Program-made: the position numbers and the translations under genes | Part shown: positions 18,453 to 27,592 of the stretch, piece by piece | Layout: the number at the start of each line of letters is the position of its first letter | Position numbering within the stretch: position 1 is the first letter of the stretch | Source of the DNA: Edaphocola flava | Lineage (GTDB): Bacteria > Bacteroidota > Bacteroidia > Chitinophagales > Chitinophagaceae | DNA: 64,000 bases | Direction: 5' to 3' | Assembly: GCF_004118155.1 (NCBI RefSeq) | Contig: NZ_SAIQ01000001.1 | Location: 1,302,001 to 1,366,000, forward strand | Notes under the pieces: model-generated | The model's database searches: none | Told to the model about the DNA's origin: nothing | The model's input: the letters and a program-made list of their open reading frames with translations, nothing else

Positions 18453-19928
18453 ATGAGAACACTTCCTCAACATTTGGAAATCAAAGATATTCCGCAATAC
18501 CTGTCCGATACCATCACCCTTTCAGAAGAAACACTTCAAAAGGTAAGAGCCAACAGAGCTTTCCTGGACAAGAAGATTGCCGGCGGGCAAACCTATTATG
18601 GTATCAATACCGGATTCGGTAGCCTGTGTAATGTGCGTATTGATGATGACCAGTTGAGCCAGCTGCAACAAAATCTGGTATGCTCTCATGCAACAGGATT
18701 TGGAGATGAAGTGCCTCAGGAGATTGTAAAAATCATGCTGCTGCTGAAGATTATGGGCCTGGGTCAGGGTTATAGTGGTATACATGAAGATACCATTCAG
18801 CGACTGGTTTATTTTTATAATAATGATATTTTACCGGTAGTATATGAGCAAGGCTCCCTGGGTGCATCCGGAGATTTAGCTCCTTTGGCACACCTGAGCC
18901 TGCCGTTGATCGGACAAGGCCTGGTATGGTATAAAGGCGAAAAGAAAGAAGCAATTGAAGTGCTGAACAGTCTGGGTGTAACACCGCTGACATTGAAAGC
19001 AAAAGAAGGCCTGGCTTTATTGAACGGTACACAGTTTATGAGCAGCTATGCAGTATATAATATGCTGGAAAGCCTGAAACTGCAGGACTGGGCTGATATG
19101 ATCGCGGCCATGTCACTGGATGCATTTGATGGTAAGATTGAGCCGTTTGCACATCCGGTACACCGTGTGCGCCCTCATGCAGGACAGATCAAAACTGCAG
19201 AGCAGGTACGTGCTATCCTGAAAGATAGTCCTATTCAGCAGGTTGCAAAAGTACAGGTGCAGGATCCGTATTCTTTCCGTTGTGTACCGCAGGTACACGG
19301 CGCTACAAAAGATACCGTAACCCATATTTATAATGTATTTGAAACAGAGATTAACTCTGTAACCGATAACCCTATTGTGTTTGAGGAAGAGGACATGATC
19401 ACCAGCGGCGGGAACTTCCATGGACAGCCTCTCGCACTGAACCTGGATTTCCTGGCTATTGCTATGGCTGAGCTGGGTAATATCTCTGAGCGCAGAACAT
19501 ACCTGCTGATCAGCGGACAGCGCAATCTGCCGGCTTTCCTGGCTAAGGATGCCGGACTGAACAGTGGTTTCATGATCGCACAATACAGTGCAGCAGCTAT
19601 TGTGAGCCAGAGCAAGCAATATTGTACACCTGCTTCTGTAGACAGCATCGTGAGCAGTAACGGACAGGAAGACCATGTAAGCATGGGTGCAAATGCGGCT
19701 ACAAAACTGAAAAAAGTGATCGATAATGTGCGTCGTGTATTGGCAGTAGAACTGATGTGTGCTGCACAGGCACTGGAGTTCAGAAGACCATTACAGTCAT
19801 CTGCAGCCGTAGAAAACTTGTTCGCAACATACCGTAAAGATGTAGCCTTTTATGATACTGATCGTTTGCTGCATACCGATATGATCAAATCAGAACAATT
19901 CTTGAAAAATAATACCGCGCAATGGTAA
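18453..19928 (+). CDS. hutH: Histidine ammonia-lyase (aromatic amino acid lyase)
   Basis: Tetrameric lyase that deaminates L-His to urocanate with the self-formed MIO cofactor. The MIO triad A138-S139-G140 lies in GSLGASGDLAPLAHLSLP. The substrate-selectivity pair is Ser78-His79 (CSHATG), as in bacterial HutH rather than phenylalanine lyases. Length 491 aa is normal. None of hutU, hutI or hutG is nearby, so it may not form a histidine-utilisation operon. A tyrosine or phenylalanine lyase role is less likely but not excluded. Confidence 0.92.
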   Translation: MRTLPQHLEIKDIPQYLSDTITLSEETLQKVRANRAFLDKKIAGGQTYYGINTGFGSLCNVRIDDDQLSQLQQNLVCSHATGFGDEVPQEIVKIMLLLKIMGLGQGYSGIHEDTIQRLVYFYNNDILPVVYEQGSLGASGDLAPLAHLSLPLIGQGLVWYKGEKKEAIEVLNSLGVTPLTLKAKEGLALLNGTQFMSSYAVYNMLESLKLQDWADMIAAMSLDAFDGKIEPFAHPVHRVRPHAGQIKTAEQVRAILKDSPIQQVAKVQVQDPYSFRCVPQVHGATKDTVTHIYNVFETEINSVTDNPIVFEEEDMITSGGNFHGQPLALNLDFLAIAMAELGNISERRTYLLISGQRNLPAFLAKDAGLNSGFMIAQYSAAAIVSQSKQYCTPASVDSIVSSNGQEDHVSMGANAATKLKKVIDNVRRVLAVELMCAAQALEFRRPLQSSAAVENLFATYRKDVAFYDTDRLLHTDMIKSEQFLKNNTAQW

Positions 19929-19948
19929 TATTGGGATATGAAATACTA

Positions 19949-19977
19949 AAAAGGGCGATCATTGCGATCGCCCTTTT
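19949..19977. terminator. Bidirectional terminator between hutH and etfA
   Basis: A 12-bp inverted repeat (19949-19960 with 19966-19977, core GGGCGATC) with a 5-nt loop. It is flanked by A-rich and T-rich tracts and sits between convergent hutH and etfA. Confidence 0.88.
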
Positions 19978-20000
19978 ATTATGTATAAACTATAAGGAAA

Positions 20001-20969
20001 TTATCCTTTAGCTTTTTTAACTGCTTCAGTTAATTTAGGTAATATCTCGAATGCATCGCCGATAATACCGTAATCAGCCGCTTTGAAGAACGGCGCTTCC
20101 GGATCTTTGTTGATCACAACGATCGTTTTAGAACTGTTCACACCCGCTAAGTGCTGGATAGCACCAGAGATACCAACAGCTACATACAGGTTAGGACGGA
20201 TTGTACCACCGGTCTGACCCACGTGTTCGTGGTGCGGACGCCAGTGTGCATCAGCTACCGGACGGCTACAAGCCAGGGTAGCATCCATAGCCTTAGCCAG
20301 ATCTTCCAGGATACCCCAGTTTTCAGGGCCTTTCAGACCACGGCCACCAGATACCACGCGCTCTGCTTCGCTCAATGGAACTTCACCTTTCACTACATCT
20401 TCAGATACAAATTTCACACCGAAATCAGCATCGTTTAAATCAGCAGAAAGCGCTTGTACGCTTGCAGTACCACCAACTTCTGCAGGAGCAAAAGTGTTTG
20501 GTGTCAGCCCGATTACTTTGATATCAGAAGTAATTTGTACATGAGCAAATGCCTTTCCGGAGAATACTGATTTCTTAACTGTAAATCCGTTGGCAGTGCT
20601 TGGGTAATCAACTGCACCAGCAACTAAACCAGCTTTCAGCTGAGCCGCAACCATTGGAGCCAGCGCTTTACCGTTGTTATTTGCAGAAGCGATGATCACT
20701 TTTGCACCGGTTTGGTTTGCCGCAGCGATGATCGCTTTGGTATATGCTTTAGCGTTGAAATGATTCAGACGCTCATCATTTACATGTAATACTTGCTTAG
20801 CACCATATGTACCCAGTGCAGCCAGTTCACTTTCCGCAGCAGCACCCAGTACTACAGCGATCACATCGCCACCTACCTGCTCTGCAGTTTTTGCGGCATA
20901 ATTGATTGCTTCAAAGGCATTCTTTTTGAATGTACCCTGAGCATGATCTACAAATACTAAAACAGACAT
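20001..20969 (-). CDS. etfA: Electron transfer flavoprotein alpha subunit
   Basis: The FAD-binding alpha subunit of ETF, which carries electrons from acyl-CoA dehydrogenases to the quinone pool. The C-terminal domain holds the FAD signature: VGISGAIQHLAG, then KDPEAPFFKAADYGI. Length 322 aa is typical of compact EtfA. It lies 63 bp downstream of etfB in the same orientation, so the pair is probably one transcript ending at the hairpin at 19949-19977. Confidence 0.97.
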   Translation of the reverse strand: MSVLVFVDHAQGTFKKNAFEAINYAAKTAEQVGGDVIAVVLGAAAESELAALGTYGAKQVLHVNDERLNHFNAKAYTKAIIAAANQTGAKVIIASANNNGKALAPMVAAQLKAGLVAGAVDYPSTANGFTVKKSVFSGKAFAHVQITSDIKVIGLTPNTFAPAEVGGTASVQALSADLNDADFGVKFVSEDVVKGEVPLSEAERVVSGGRGLKGPENWGILEDLAKAMDATLACSRPVADAHWRPHHEHVGQTGGTIRPNLYVAVGISGAIQHLAGVNSSKTIVVINKDPEAPFFKAADYGIIGDAFEILPKLTEAVKKAKG

Positions 20970-21032
20970 TTTATATATAAGTTTTTTTAGTTTGGATAAT
21001 TAAGGCCGGCGGCCCTATAACAAATTTAATAA

Positions 21033-21776
21033 TTACAGAACTTTAGCTTCGTTTTTCAGCGCAGCTACCAGCTCATCCATCTGATCGATAGTGAACAGTT
21101 TCACACCTTGTTTTGCAGGAGGCAGTTCGTAACTTACAATGTTAGTCAGTGTATCAGCAGCTACTGCCGGTACCACAGTCAGTGGCTTGGTACGGGCAGC
21201 CATAATACCACGCATGTTAGGGATACGAGGTTCCGCCATACCTTTCTGGCAAGCGATTACTACAGGGAAAGATGCCGTAGACGTTTCTTCTCCGCCTTCA
21301 ATCTCACGGGATACAGTTGCAGTGCCACCGCTTACTTCCAGTTTAGAAGCACTTCCGATATAGTTGTAGTCCAGTATACCAGCGATGCTGGCACCTACTG
21401 CGGAGTTGTTATAGTCGATAGACTCTTTACCAGTCAGTACGATATCATAACCGTTTTTCTGAACCAGGTCAGCGATCTGTGCAGCAATTGCATAAGGATC
21501 TGTGCTCTCAGCATCGATTCTGAATGCGCTGTCACCACCTAAGGCCAGGGCTTTACGGATGATGGCATCTGTAGACGCGTCACCAACGCTTACCAGGTGT
21601 ACTTCGCTGGCTGCACCACTTTCTTTCAGTTCCAGGGCACGTACCAGGGCATACATTTCATCATAAGGGTTAATGATGAATGTTACTCCTGCTTCATTAA
21701 ATTTACTGTTATTGTCCGTAAATGAAATCTTAGAAGTAGTATCCGGAGCTTTCGCAATACAAACTAATATCTTCAT
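21033..21776 (-). CDS. etfB: Electron transfer flavoprotein beta subunit
   Basis: The AMP-binding beta subunit of ETF (247 aa). It begins KILVCIAKAPDTTSKI, then carries ELKESGAASEVHLVSVGD and, in the middle, DIVLTGKESIDYNNSAVG, all typical of EtfB. It is first in the etfBA transcript. No acyl-CoA dehydrogenase or ETF:quinone oxidoreductase is in the window. Confidence 0.97.
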   Translation of the reverse strand: MKILVCIAKAPDTTSKISFTDNNSKFNEAGVTFIINPYDEMYALVRALELKESGAASEVHLVSVGDASTDAIIRKALALGGDSAFRIDAESTDPYAIAAQIADLVQKNGYDIVLTGKESIDYNNSAVGASIAGILDYNYIGSASKLEVSGGTATVSREIEGGEETSTASFPVVIACQKGMAEPRIPNMRGIMAARTKPLTVVPAVAADTLTNIVSYELPPAKQGVKLFTIDQMDELVAALKNEAKVL

Positions 21777-21818
21777 ATTTCGTTGTTTAGAATTATTAGA
21801 TTTAAATTAAATTTTGTG

Positions 21819-21826
21819 CAAATATA
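21819..21826 (-). promoter_or_regulatory. Candidate -7 element for etfBA
   Basis: Read on the minus strand the sequence is TATATTTG, a perfect TAnnTTTG, 43 bp upstream of the etfB start. A convincing -33 TTG at 19-21 bp is not seen; TTTA occurs roughly there. The same 187-bp divergent spacer must also hold the NlpC/P60 gene promoter. Confidence 0.5.
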
Positions 21827-21963
21827 GCACTTAGCCTATAATTAAACGGAGATAGTTTGCTATAAATGGCCGTGTTAAGGTATTGTAATGAAATTTTTAC
21901 ATTAACATTTATTTTACGCTTTTCCTCTTATCTTCGCCTCTTATCAAAAATAAAACCGAAAAA

Positions 21964-22632
21964 ATGCGTCAATTTTTAACCATTCTATCGGCTTGTATTA
22001 TCGGGTCAATAACAACAGCAAACGCGCAGCGTGCGCATCGAAATAATAACCAGATCGCTAGTGCGGAAGTTGAAGTAAGCAATGAGTCTTCAAGATTTAT
22101 CGAAGGCATCAGCATCAACACACCGACAGCAAAAAAGAATATATCTGTTAAAAATACGGTAGCAGTTAAAGACAAAACAACTCCTGCTCGTGTTACAACA
22201 GACGAGCCGGAACCTACGGTTAAAGAAAAAAGAGAAGCAGCAGAGAAGATCAAAGACGGTCTGCGCAAAAATACCGGTTTGTATTCCTTCATCCAGGATT
22301 GGTATGGTACGCCTTATCGCCTTGGAGGTACCACAAAGAAATCTATCGACTGTTCTGCATTCACCAGACAACTGTTTGCCGATGTATATGGTAAAACACT
22401 GGATAGAACTGCAGCGATGCAGTATATGATGACCAAACGTATTTACGAAAAAGAAGAACTGAAAGAAGGCGATTTAGTGTTCTTCAGCATCCATACCAAG
22501 CGCATCTCTCACGTAGGTGTATATTTAGGCAACGGAATGTTTGTACATGCTTCTTCCAGCCGTGGTGTAATGATCAGCGATCTGGACCAGGCTTACTGGA
22601 CCCGCTTCTATGCCGGAGCCGGACGTTACTAA
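21964..22632 (+). CDS. Secreted NlpC/P60-family (C40) peptidoglycan endopeptidase
   Basis: 222 aa with a cleavable signal peptide (about 1-21, ending NAQ), a low-complexity charged linker of about 85 residues, and a C-terminal NlpC/P60 domain. Catalytic residues are visible: Cys130 (SIDCSAF), His183 (ISHVGVYLG) and His195 (FVHASSS). The family cleaves D-Glu-mDAP or related bonds in wall peptides. Single gene, divergent from etfB. A hydrolase in wall turnover is the plain reading. Confidence 0.93.
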   Translation: MRQFLTILSACIIGSITTANAQRAHRNNNQIASAEVEVSNESSRFIEGISINTPTAKKNISVKNTVAVKDKTTPARVTTDEPEPTVKEKREAAEKIKDGLRKNTGLYSFIQDWYGTPYRLGGTTKKSIDCSAFTRQLFADVYGKTLDRTAAMQYMMTKRIYEKEELKEGDLVFFSIHTKRISHVGVYLGNGMFVHASSSRGVMISDLDQAYWTRFYAGAGRY

Positions 22633-22646
22633 TCAAAGAAATTTTA

Positions 22647-22693
22647 GCAATAAATAAAAGAGACACCAATTTGGTGTCTCTTTTATTTATTGC
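22647..22693. terminator. Bidirectional terminator between the NlpC/P60 gene and ahpD-like gene
   Basis: A long inverted repeat (22647-22667 with 22673-22693, more than 20 bp) with core AGAGACACC. It has A/T-rich lower stems on both sides, as expected for a hairpin serving both convergent genes. Confidence 0.9.
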
Positions 22694-22748
22694 AATATCT
22701 GGTTTTTGATAAACATGCCGATATCGCCCAATGAAAATAAAATAAGAT

Positions 22749-23336
22749 TTACAATACCTCAATAAGGCTCTTGATCACACCCACCAGGCGCACGCTTTCA
22801 AAGATCTTATGCTCTGTAACACCATGCTGTTTTACAGATGCTTCATGCGATTTGATACACATTTCACAGTTGTTCAGTGCAGAGACCATCAGGCTGGCCA
22901 GTTCAAAAAATGCCTTACCGGTTACCGGGTTCATCATGATGTTCATGCGTAATCCGGCCGGAGTATTGTTATAAATAGTGTTGTCCTGGAAATAATGCTT
23001 GAAGCGATAGAAGATGTTATTCGTATTCATCAGCGAAGTCAGCGCATACATTTCCGAGATTTCCTCCATAGTCGCTTCATTGGCCAGGGCCAGTTGCTCC
23101 AGTCCTGCCGCCAGTACCTCGTTACGATCGTTTGCTGCAACACAGATCGCCAGTAATAAAGCTTCCTTTTTAGTCAGGCTGGTATTCTTGTTCAATACTG
23201 TCAGTACATTCAATTTCAGATCCTTCAGATACTTACTGTCTGTAGCGGCCAGTTTATGCAGGGCAAAAGAACTATGATTGGTATCGATATTTAATTCGGT
23301 AAACAGGCTTTGTACTGTTTCGTGTACTATACTCAT
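22749..23336 (-). CDS. AhpD-like carboxymuconolactone decarboxylase-family protein
   Basis: 195 aa all-helical alkylhydroperoxidase D-type protein. The redox motif C157-x2-C160 with His164 (NCEMCIKSHEASVKQHG) is intact. In mycobacteria AhpD uses this CxxC to re-reduce AhpC. Here it lies directly downstream of an ahpC whose C-terminal CPCNWKKG resembles the mycobacterial enzyme, so the same pairing is likely. A hairpin between the two genes (23364-23400) may set their ratio. Confidence 0.92.
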   Translation of the reverse strand: MSIVHETVQSLFTELNIDTNHSSFALHKLAATDSKYLKDLKLNVLTVLNKNTSLTKKEALLLAICVAANDRNEVLAAGLEQLALANEATMEEISEMYALTSLMNTNNIFYRFKHYFQDNTIYNNTPAGLRMNIMMNPVTGKAFFELASLMVSALNNCEMCIKSHEASVKQHGVTEHKIFESVRLVGVIKSLIEVL

Positions 23337-23363
23337 ATTCCGTATTTTAAAAAGTTAGTGTAT

Positions 23364-23400
23364 AAGAATGGCTGTAAGATGTGCTCTTACAGCCATTCTT
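23364..23400 (-). terminator. Intercistronic hairpin between ahpC and the ahpD-like gene
   Basis: A 16-bp inverted repeat (23364-23379 with 23385-23400, core GGCTGTAAGA) with a 5-nt loop, 24 bp after the ahpC stop on the minus strand. The T-tract after it is poor, so it may be a partial terminator or an mRNA-stabilising stem rather than a full stop. Confidence 0.7.
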
Positions 23401-23423
23401 TGGTATTTAATCTATTATGGAGA

Positions 23424-24005
23424 TTAGTTGTTTGCCATTTGTGTGGTTAAGGTTTCTTCACCTTTTTTCCAGTTACAAGGACACAGCTCATCAGTTTGTA
23501 AAGCATCCAGAACACGCAGTACCTCGTCTACATTACGGCCTACGCTCAGGTCGTTGATGTTTACCCAACGGATTATACCTTGTGGGTCTACGATATAAGT
23601 AGCACGGTAAGCGATTTTCTCATCAGCCTGCAGGATACCCAGCTCATCAGCCAGAGATTTAGAAGTATCAGCTAACATAGGGAATTTCAGACCACGCAGA
23701 TCTTCGTGATCTCTTCTCCATGCCAGGTGTACAAATTCAGAGTCAGTAGAAGCACCGATCAGAACGGTATCTCTGTCAGAGAATTCACCATAAGCATTAT
23801 TGAAAGAGGCAATTTCAGTAGGACACACGAAAGTGAAGTCTTTCGGCCACCAGAACATTACCATCCATTGACCGGATGCGGTGTGAACAGCATTAGAAAT
23901 AGTTTCGAACTCTTTACCAGGTGCATCAGCGATCAGGGCATTAGCAGAAACGGCGATTTTCTTAAATTCAGGAAATTGGCTACCAACTGAGATTACTTTG
24001 TTCAT
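23424..24005 (-). CDS. ahpC: Peroxiredoxin AhpC
   Basis: 193 aa 2-Cys peroxiredoxin that reduces hydrogen peroxide and organic hydroperoxides. The peroxidatic Cys61 sits in FTFVCPTEIASF. Two C-terminal Cys (175 and 177, in ELCPCNWKKGEETL) include the resolving residue, an arrangement known from mycobacterial-type AhpC that uses AhpD. No ahpF is nearby. It is followed by the ahpD-like gene. No OxyR or PerR site could be recognised upstream. Confidence 0.96.
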   Translation of the reverse strand: MNKVISVGSQFPEFKKIAVSANALIADAPGKEFETISNAVHTASGQWMVMFWWPKDFTFVCPTEIASFNNAYGEFSDRDTVLIGASTDSEFVHLAWRRDHEDLRGLKFPMLADTSKSLADELGILQADEKIAYRATYIVDPQGIIRWVNINDLSVGRNVDEVLRVLDALQTDELCPCNWKKGEETLTTQMANN

Positions 24006-24156
24006 TGTTTAAATACTTTTTATGATTAATTTTTTTCTGGTGCAAATGTCCGACAATATTTAGAATTTGGGATTTAATTTTAATTATTCACATATAGGGA
24101 ATGTCAATTGGCCGGAAATAACGAATTTTTCTCATTTCTATTCCCAGTGAATAATG

Positions 24157-24164
24157 TAGTTTTG
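24157..24164 (+). promoter_or_regulatory. Candidate -7 element for the His-rich protein gene
   Basis: TAGTTTTG matches TAnnTTTG, 13 bp before the ATG at 24178. A -33 TTG is not evident. It could drive the gene and the TonB receptor behind it. Confidence 0.4.
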
Positions 24165-24177
24165 CACTGCGCTTTGT

Positions 24178-24537
24178 ATGTTTAAAAAAATGTTCCATAC
24201 ATTTCTGGCATTTGTGCTGGGCCTGGTAGTCTGTTTTTACGCCAGCCTTCAGGAGTATGCCCATACGTTTGAGCACCATCACGAAACCATAGACCATATC
24301 CATAACGATGGGGACAACTGTGGTCGTGATGCTTCCGGTCTGGCATTTGAGCAGTATCACCATCACTGTGATTACCTGACCCAGATGCTGCCTCATTTCA
24401 TCAAGGCAGAGACCAGTTACCATTTCGATATATGGGAAATAAAACGTTACGTCTCTTATCTGGAGCGTACTTATAACGTTTGGTTCGATAATGAACACTA
24501 CTCCTTCCGTCTGAGGGGGCCTCCTGCCCTGGCCTGA
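24178..24537 (+). CDS. Small histidine-rich membrane-anchored or exported protein
   Basis: 119 aa. An N-terminal hydrophobic segment (about residues 5-22) acts as anchor or signal. A His/Asp-rich stretch follows with HxxHHH-type clusters (EHHHETIDHIH, YHHHC) and two Cys, then a polar C-terminal half. The composition suggests metal binding (Zn or Cu) outside the cytoplasm. It lies just upstream of a TonB-dependent receptor of the kind associated with metal uptake in Bacteroidota, where small His-rich proteins are common companions. I do not recognise a named family. Confidence 0.75.
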   Translation: MFKKMFHTFLAFVLGLVVCFYASLQEYAHTFEHHHETIDHIHNDGDNCGRDASGLAFEQYHHHCDYLTQMLPHFIKAETSYHFDIWEIKRYVSYLERTYNVWFDNEHYSFRLRGPPALA

Positions 24538-24643
24538 TTTTCGTGTACAGGCTTAGTATTCTGATCTGTTACAGATTGGAATGACCTGAGGTTATGATAC
24601 CTCATGAAAGCTTATTTATTCAGACAATTTATTTTACAAGTAT

Positions 24644-26983
24644 ATGTTACGCATCAGCAGTAAACATATCAGCTTTGCTGTTATGTTGCTTCCTCTGTGC
24701 TTTACACCCAATACGGGTAATGCACAGAAGGTAAAGTGTAGCCTGGCAGTACCATTGGTGCTCCGGGATAAAAATACACAGGAACCCCTAATTGCCGCAG
24801 AGGTACGTACAGACAGGCAGGTCATACAATCTGACGAAAGCGGAGTGGCTATCCTGAACGGGATGTGTCCGCAAAGTAACGCACACCTTCACATTACCCT
24901 GGAGGGATATAAAGCGATAGACGAGACTATTGTAATCAGCAATGGCGATACCGTATATCTGAACATGTCTCCTGCAGCCAAAGACCTGAAAGAGGTACAG
25001 GTTGTAGGGCATAAGATGGAGGTGGCTACGCAGAATGCACAGTCTACCCTGTCTGGCACTGAGCTGCGCCGCCTCAAAGGCAATAATATTGCGGCCATGG
25101 CCAGTTCTGTGGCCGGGGTAACGATGTTACAGACAGGTGCATCTATTGCCAAGCCGGTGATAAACGGAATGAGTGGCAATCGTATCCTGATCCTTAATAA
25201 CGGTGTGCGGCAGGAAGGCCAGCAATGGGGAGCAGAGCATGCTCCGGAAATTGATGGCATGAATGCAGGTAGTATTACCGTTGTCAAAGGTGCGGAAGCG
25301 GTACGTTACGGACGTGATGCGATAGGTGGTGTGTTGGTCGTTAACCCGGAACCATTGCCCTATCACTTTCCAGGGATTCATGGTACGGCCAATCTTATCG
25401 GTGTAAGTAACGGGCAGAGGGGAACCAGTGGGCTGATGCTTAACGGAGCGCTGGGCAATAGCCAAAACTGGGCCTGGCGTCTGCAATCCAGTGTATCGCA
25501 GGGAGGTAACTACAAGACCCCTGATTATTACCTGGATAATACCGGTACGAAGGAGCTGAATTACTCTGCTGCACTAGGCTATAGTGTACATAAATGGAGT
25601 ATGGAGGGTTATTACAGCCATTACCGCAGCGAAATCGGAATATTCAAAGGTTCGCATATCGGCGATACGACCGATCTGAAAGCACGCATTGCCAATGGCA
25701 GGCCATTTGATGATGGCAGCTTTTATTATACCATAGATGCACCAAGACAAATAGTGCAGCATGACCTCGCTAAGCTGAAAGCCCATTACCATCTCAACGA
25801 ACAATGGAGTATGGATGCACAGTATAGTCTGCAGTATGACCGCCGGCAGGAATATGATATCCGCCGCGGAGGCAGAACGGGCATACCTTCTGTGGACCTG
25901 CAATTATATTATCAGGAGCTGAACCTTGATGCGGCGTATACCAATGGTAAAAAGTGGAGGGGAAATGTAGGGCTGAATGGCAGCATGGCGGTGAATAATA
26001 ATCAGCCAGACCTGTACACCGTGCCGCTGATCCCTAACTATGATACCCGTAACCTGGGTGCTTATGCACTGGCCCGCTACCTGGGCGAATCATTTACCCT
26101 GGAGGGAGGTCTGCGATATGACTACCAGTTATTGAATGCAGCCGGGTATGATGCCTCTAATCACCTCTATGGTGGAACCCATAATTATCAGAATATAAGT
26201 GCCTCAATAGGTGCCAGCTATATACCCGACAATCGCTGGAGACTGTCTACCAATGCAGCGACAGCCTGGCGTCCGCCTACGGTCAATGAGCTGTACAGTA
26301 CCGGCCTGCATCATGGTGCAGCGCAATATGAACTGGGCGACAGCAGCCTGCGCGCAGAGCAGAGTGTAAAATGGATGAATACCATTGCCTTCCAGAATAC
26401 CCGCAAAAACTTTTCTGTGGAGCTGGATGCTTATGTGCACTACTTCGATAATTATATATACCTCAACCCCTCGCTCACTTATTTTCAAAGTCTGAGAGGA
26501 GCCTTTCCGGTATTTAATTATAAAAGTACCAATGCACTCTTTACAGGACTGGATCTGACCGCGAAATACGACTTCAGTACACAATGGATTTATAGCCTGA
26601 AAGGAAGTACCATAAGAGCCAGGGATATCAGCAATGATCAGTACCTGCCTTTTATACCTTCTGACCGCATTACCCATAGTATTCGTTACGTTATACCGCA
26701 TATGTCCAAACCTGGACCTGTATATGCAGAGCTGGAACATGTTGCTGTAGCGAGGCAGACGCGTTATGAAGCCAACAGTGATTATGAGGCACCCCCAAAA
26801 GGGTATCAGCTGATCAATCTGCGTGCCGGCCTGGAATGGCCTGTAGGCAAGCAAACACTTAGTGTGGATGTCAGTGTAAATAACCTGACCAATCAATTAT
26901 ACAAAGACTATATGAACCGCTTCCGCTACTATGCGCATGATCTGGGCAGAAGTGTGGAGCTGCGTGTGGCATATAAATTTTAA
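24644..26983 (+). CDS. TonB-dependent outer membrane receptor (metal-uptake type)
   Basis: 779 aa. Signal peptide, a carboxypeptidase-regulatory-like beta-sandwich at about 40-110, a plug domain at about 130-230 (KPVINGMSGNRILILNNGVRQ is split between strands here), then a 22-strand-type barrel ending in Phe (VAYKF). The plug resembles receptors of the ZnuD-like group, where QWGAEHAPEID follows the plug loop. A His-rich protein gene precedes it and a lipoprotein of a family found beside such receptors follows by 28 bp. Uptake of zinc or another transition metal is the likeliest role; substrate is inference. Confidence 0.88.
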   Translation: MLRISSKHISFAVMLLPLCFTPNTGNAQKVKCSLAVPLVLRDKNTQEPLIAAEVRTDRQVIQSDESGVAILNGMCPQSNAHLHITLEGYKAIDETIVISNGDTVYLNMSPAAKDLKEVQVVGHKMEVATQNAQSTLSGTELRRLKGNNIAAMASSVAGVTMLQTGASIAKPVINGMSGNRILILNNGVRQEGQQWGAEHAPEIDGMNAGSITVVKGAEAVRYGRDAIGGVLVVNPEPLPYHFPGIHGTANLIGVSNGQRGTSGLMLNGALGNSQNWAWRLQSSVSQGGNYKTPDYYLDNTGTKELNYSAALGYSVHKWSMEGYYSHYRSEIGIFKGSHIGDTTDLKARIANGRPFDDGSFYYTIDAPRQIVQHDLAKLKAHYHLNEQWSMDAQYSLQYDRRQEYDIRRGGRTGIPSVDLQLYYQELNLDAAYTNGKKWRGNVGLNGSMAVNNNQPDLYTVPLIPNYDTRNLGAYALARYLGESFTLEGGLRYDYQLLNAAGYDASNHLYGGTHNYQNISASIGASYIPDNRWRLSTNAATAWRPPTVNELYSTGLHHGAAQYELGDSSLRAEQSVKWMNTIAFQNTRKNFSVELDAYVHYFDNYIYLNPSLTYFQSLRGAFPVFNYKSTNALFTGLDLTAKYDFSTQWIYSLKGSTIRARDISNDQYLPFIPSDRITHSIRYVIPHMSKPGPVYAELEHVAVARQTRYEANSDYEAPPKGYQLINLRAGLEWPVGKQTLSVDVSVNNLTNQLYKDYMNRFRYYAHDLGRSVELRVAYKF

Positions 26984-27011
26984 ACCAATCATTCAAAAAT
27001 CAAATTCAAAA

Positions 27012-27566
27012 ATGAAAAATAATATTATAAAAATAGGAACCGCAATCGCTTTACTGGCCGTTATTACCTTCGCATCCTGTAAAAAGAATGATCCGAAACC
27101 AAATAACCAGAACGAGGAATATGATGCCATTAAAATCAGCTTTATCAAACTCGATACAAATGGTAGTGAAACCACAGATACAACCACTGTAGGATTCAAT
27201 GCCAGCGGGGTAGCCAGTCCCTCCAACCTTGATCTGGAAAGCCATCAGCAATACAGAATGCTCATCAATCTTTTTGCAAGTGGAGAGAACATCAACCAGG
27301 AAATTATTGATGATGCTGCGGAACATAAATTCTTCTTCTTCGCCAACCCTTCTACCGGTGTCGGAAGCTATGTGTATAATGATGGCATAGGCCTGGATGG
27401 TAAGATTGAAATTGATGGCCATACCACATTTAACCTGCAGGTATTGCTGCGTCATGGTCTGGACAAAACACATCCTGATGCACAGGCATACAATAGCCCT
27501 AACTACCAGAATGCAGGTGGTAATAATGACCTGAATGTAAACTTCAACATCACTCCCGGTCATTAG
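27012..27566 (+). CDS. Receptor-associated lipoprotein
   Basis: 184 aa. The start at 27012 was chosen because it gives a clean lipoprotein signal with the lipobox FASC (Cys23); an upstream in-frame ATG at 26931 would overlap the receptor gene and spoil the signal. The mature part is a small beta-rich domain with DDAAEHKFFFF, a repeated Gly/Asp pattern and LRHGLDKTHP. It resembles lipoproteins encoded next to zinc-type TonB receptors in other Bacteroidota. Probably an outer-membrane surface or periplasmic partner of the receptor. Function not established. Confidence 0.82.
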   Translation: MKNNIIKIGTAIALLAVITFASCKKNDPKPNNQNEEYDAIKISFIKLDTNGSETTDTTTVGFNASGVASPSNLDLESHQQYRMLINLFASGENINQEIIDDAAEHKFFFFANPSTGVGSYVYNDGIGLDGKIEIDGHTTFNLQVLLRHGLDKTHPDAQAYNSPNYQNAGGNNDLNVNFNITPGH

Positions 27567-27592
27567 TGGAATACGGAACCGGAGCACATAAC

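Noticed and set aside
24541-24643. Cobalamin or other riboswitch ahead of the TonB receptor
   Set aside because: The leader is about 100 bases and lacks the conserved B12-box core; only short palindromes are present.
26931-27011. Upstream in-frame start of the receptor-associated lipoprotein
   Set aside because: It would overlap the TonB receptor gene and give a leader with no lipobox in the right place.
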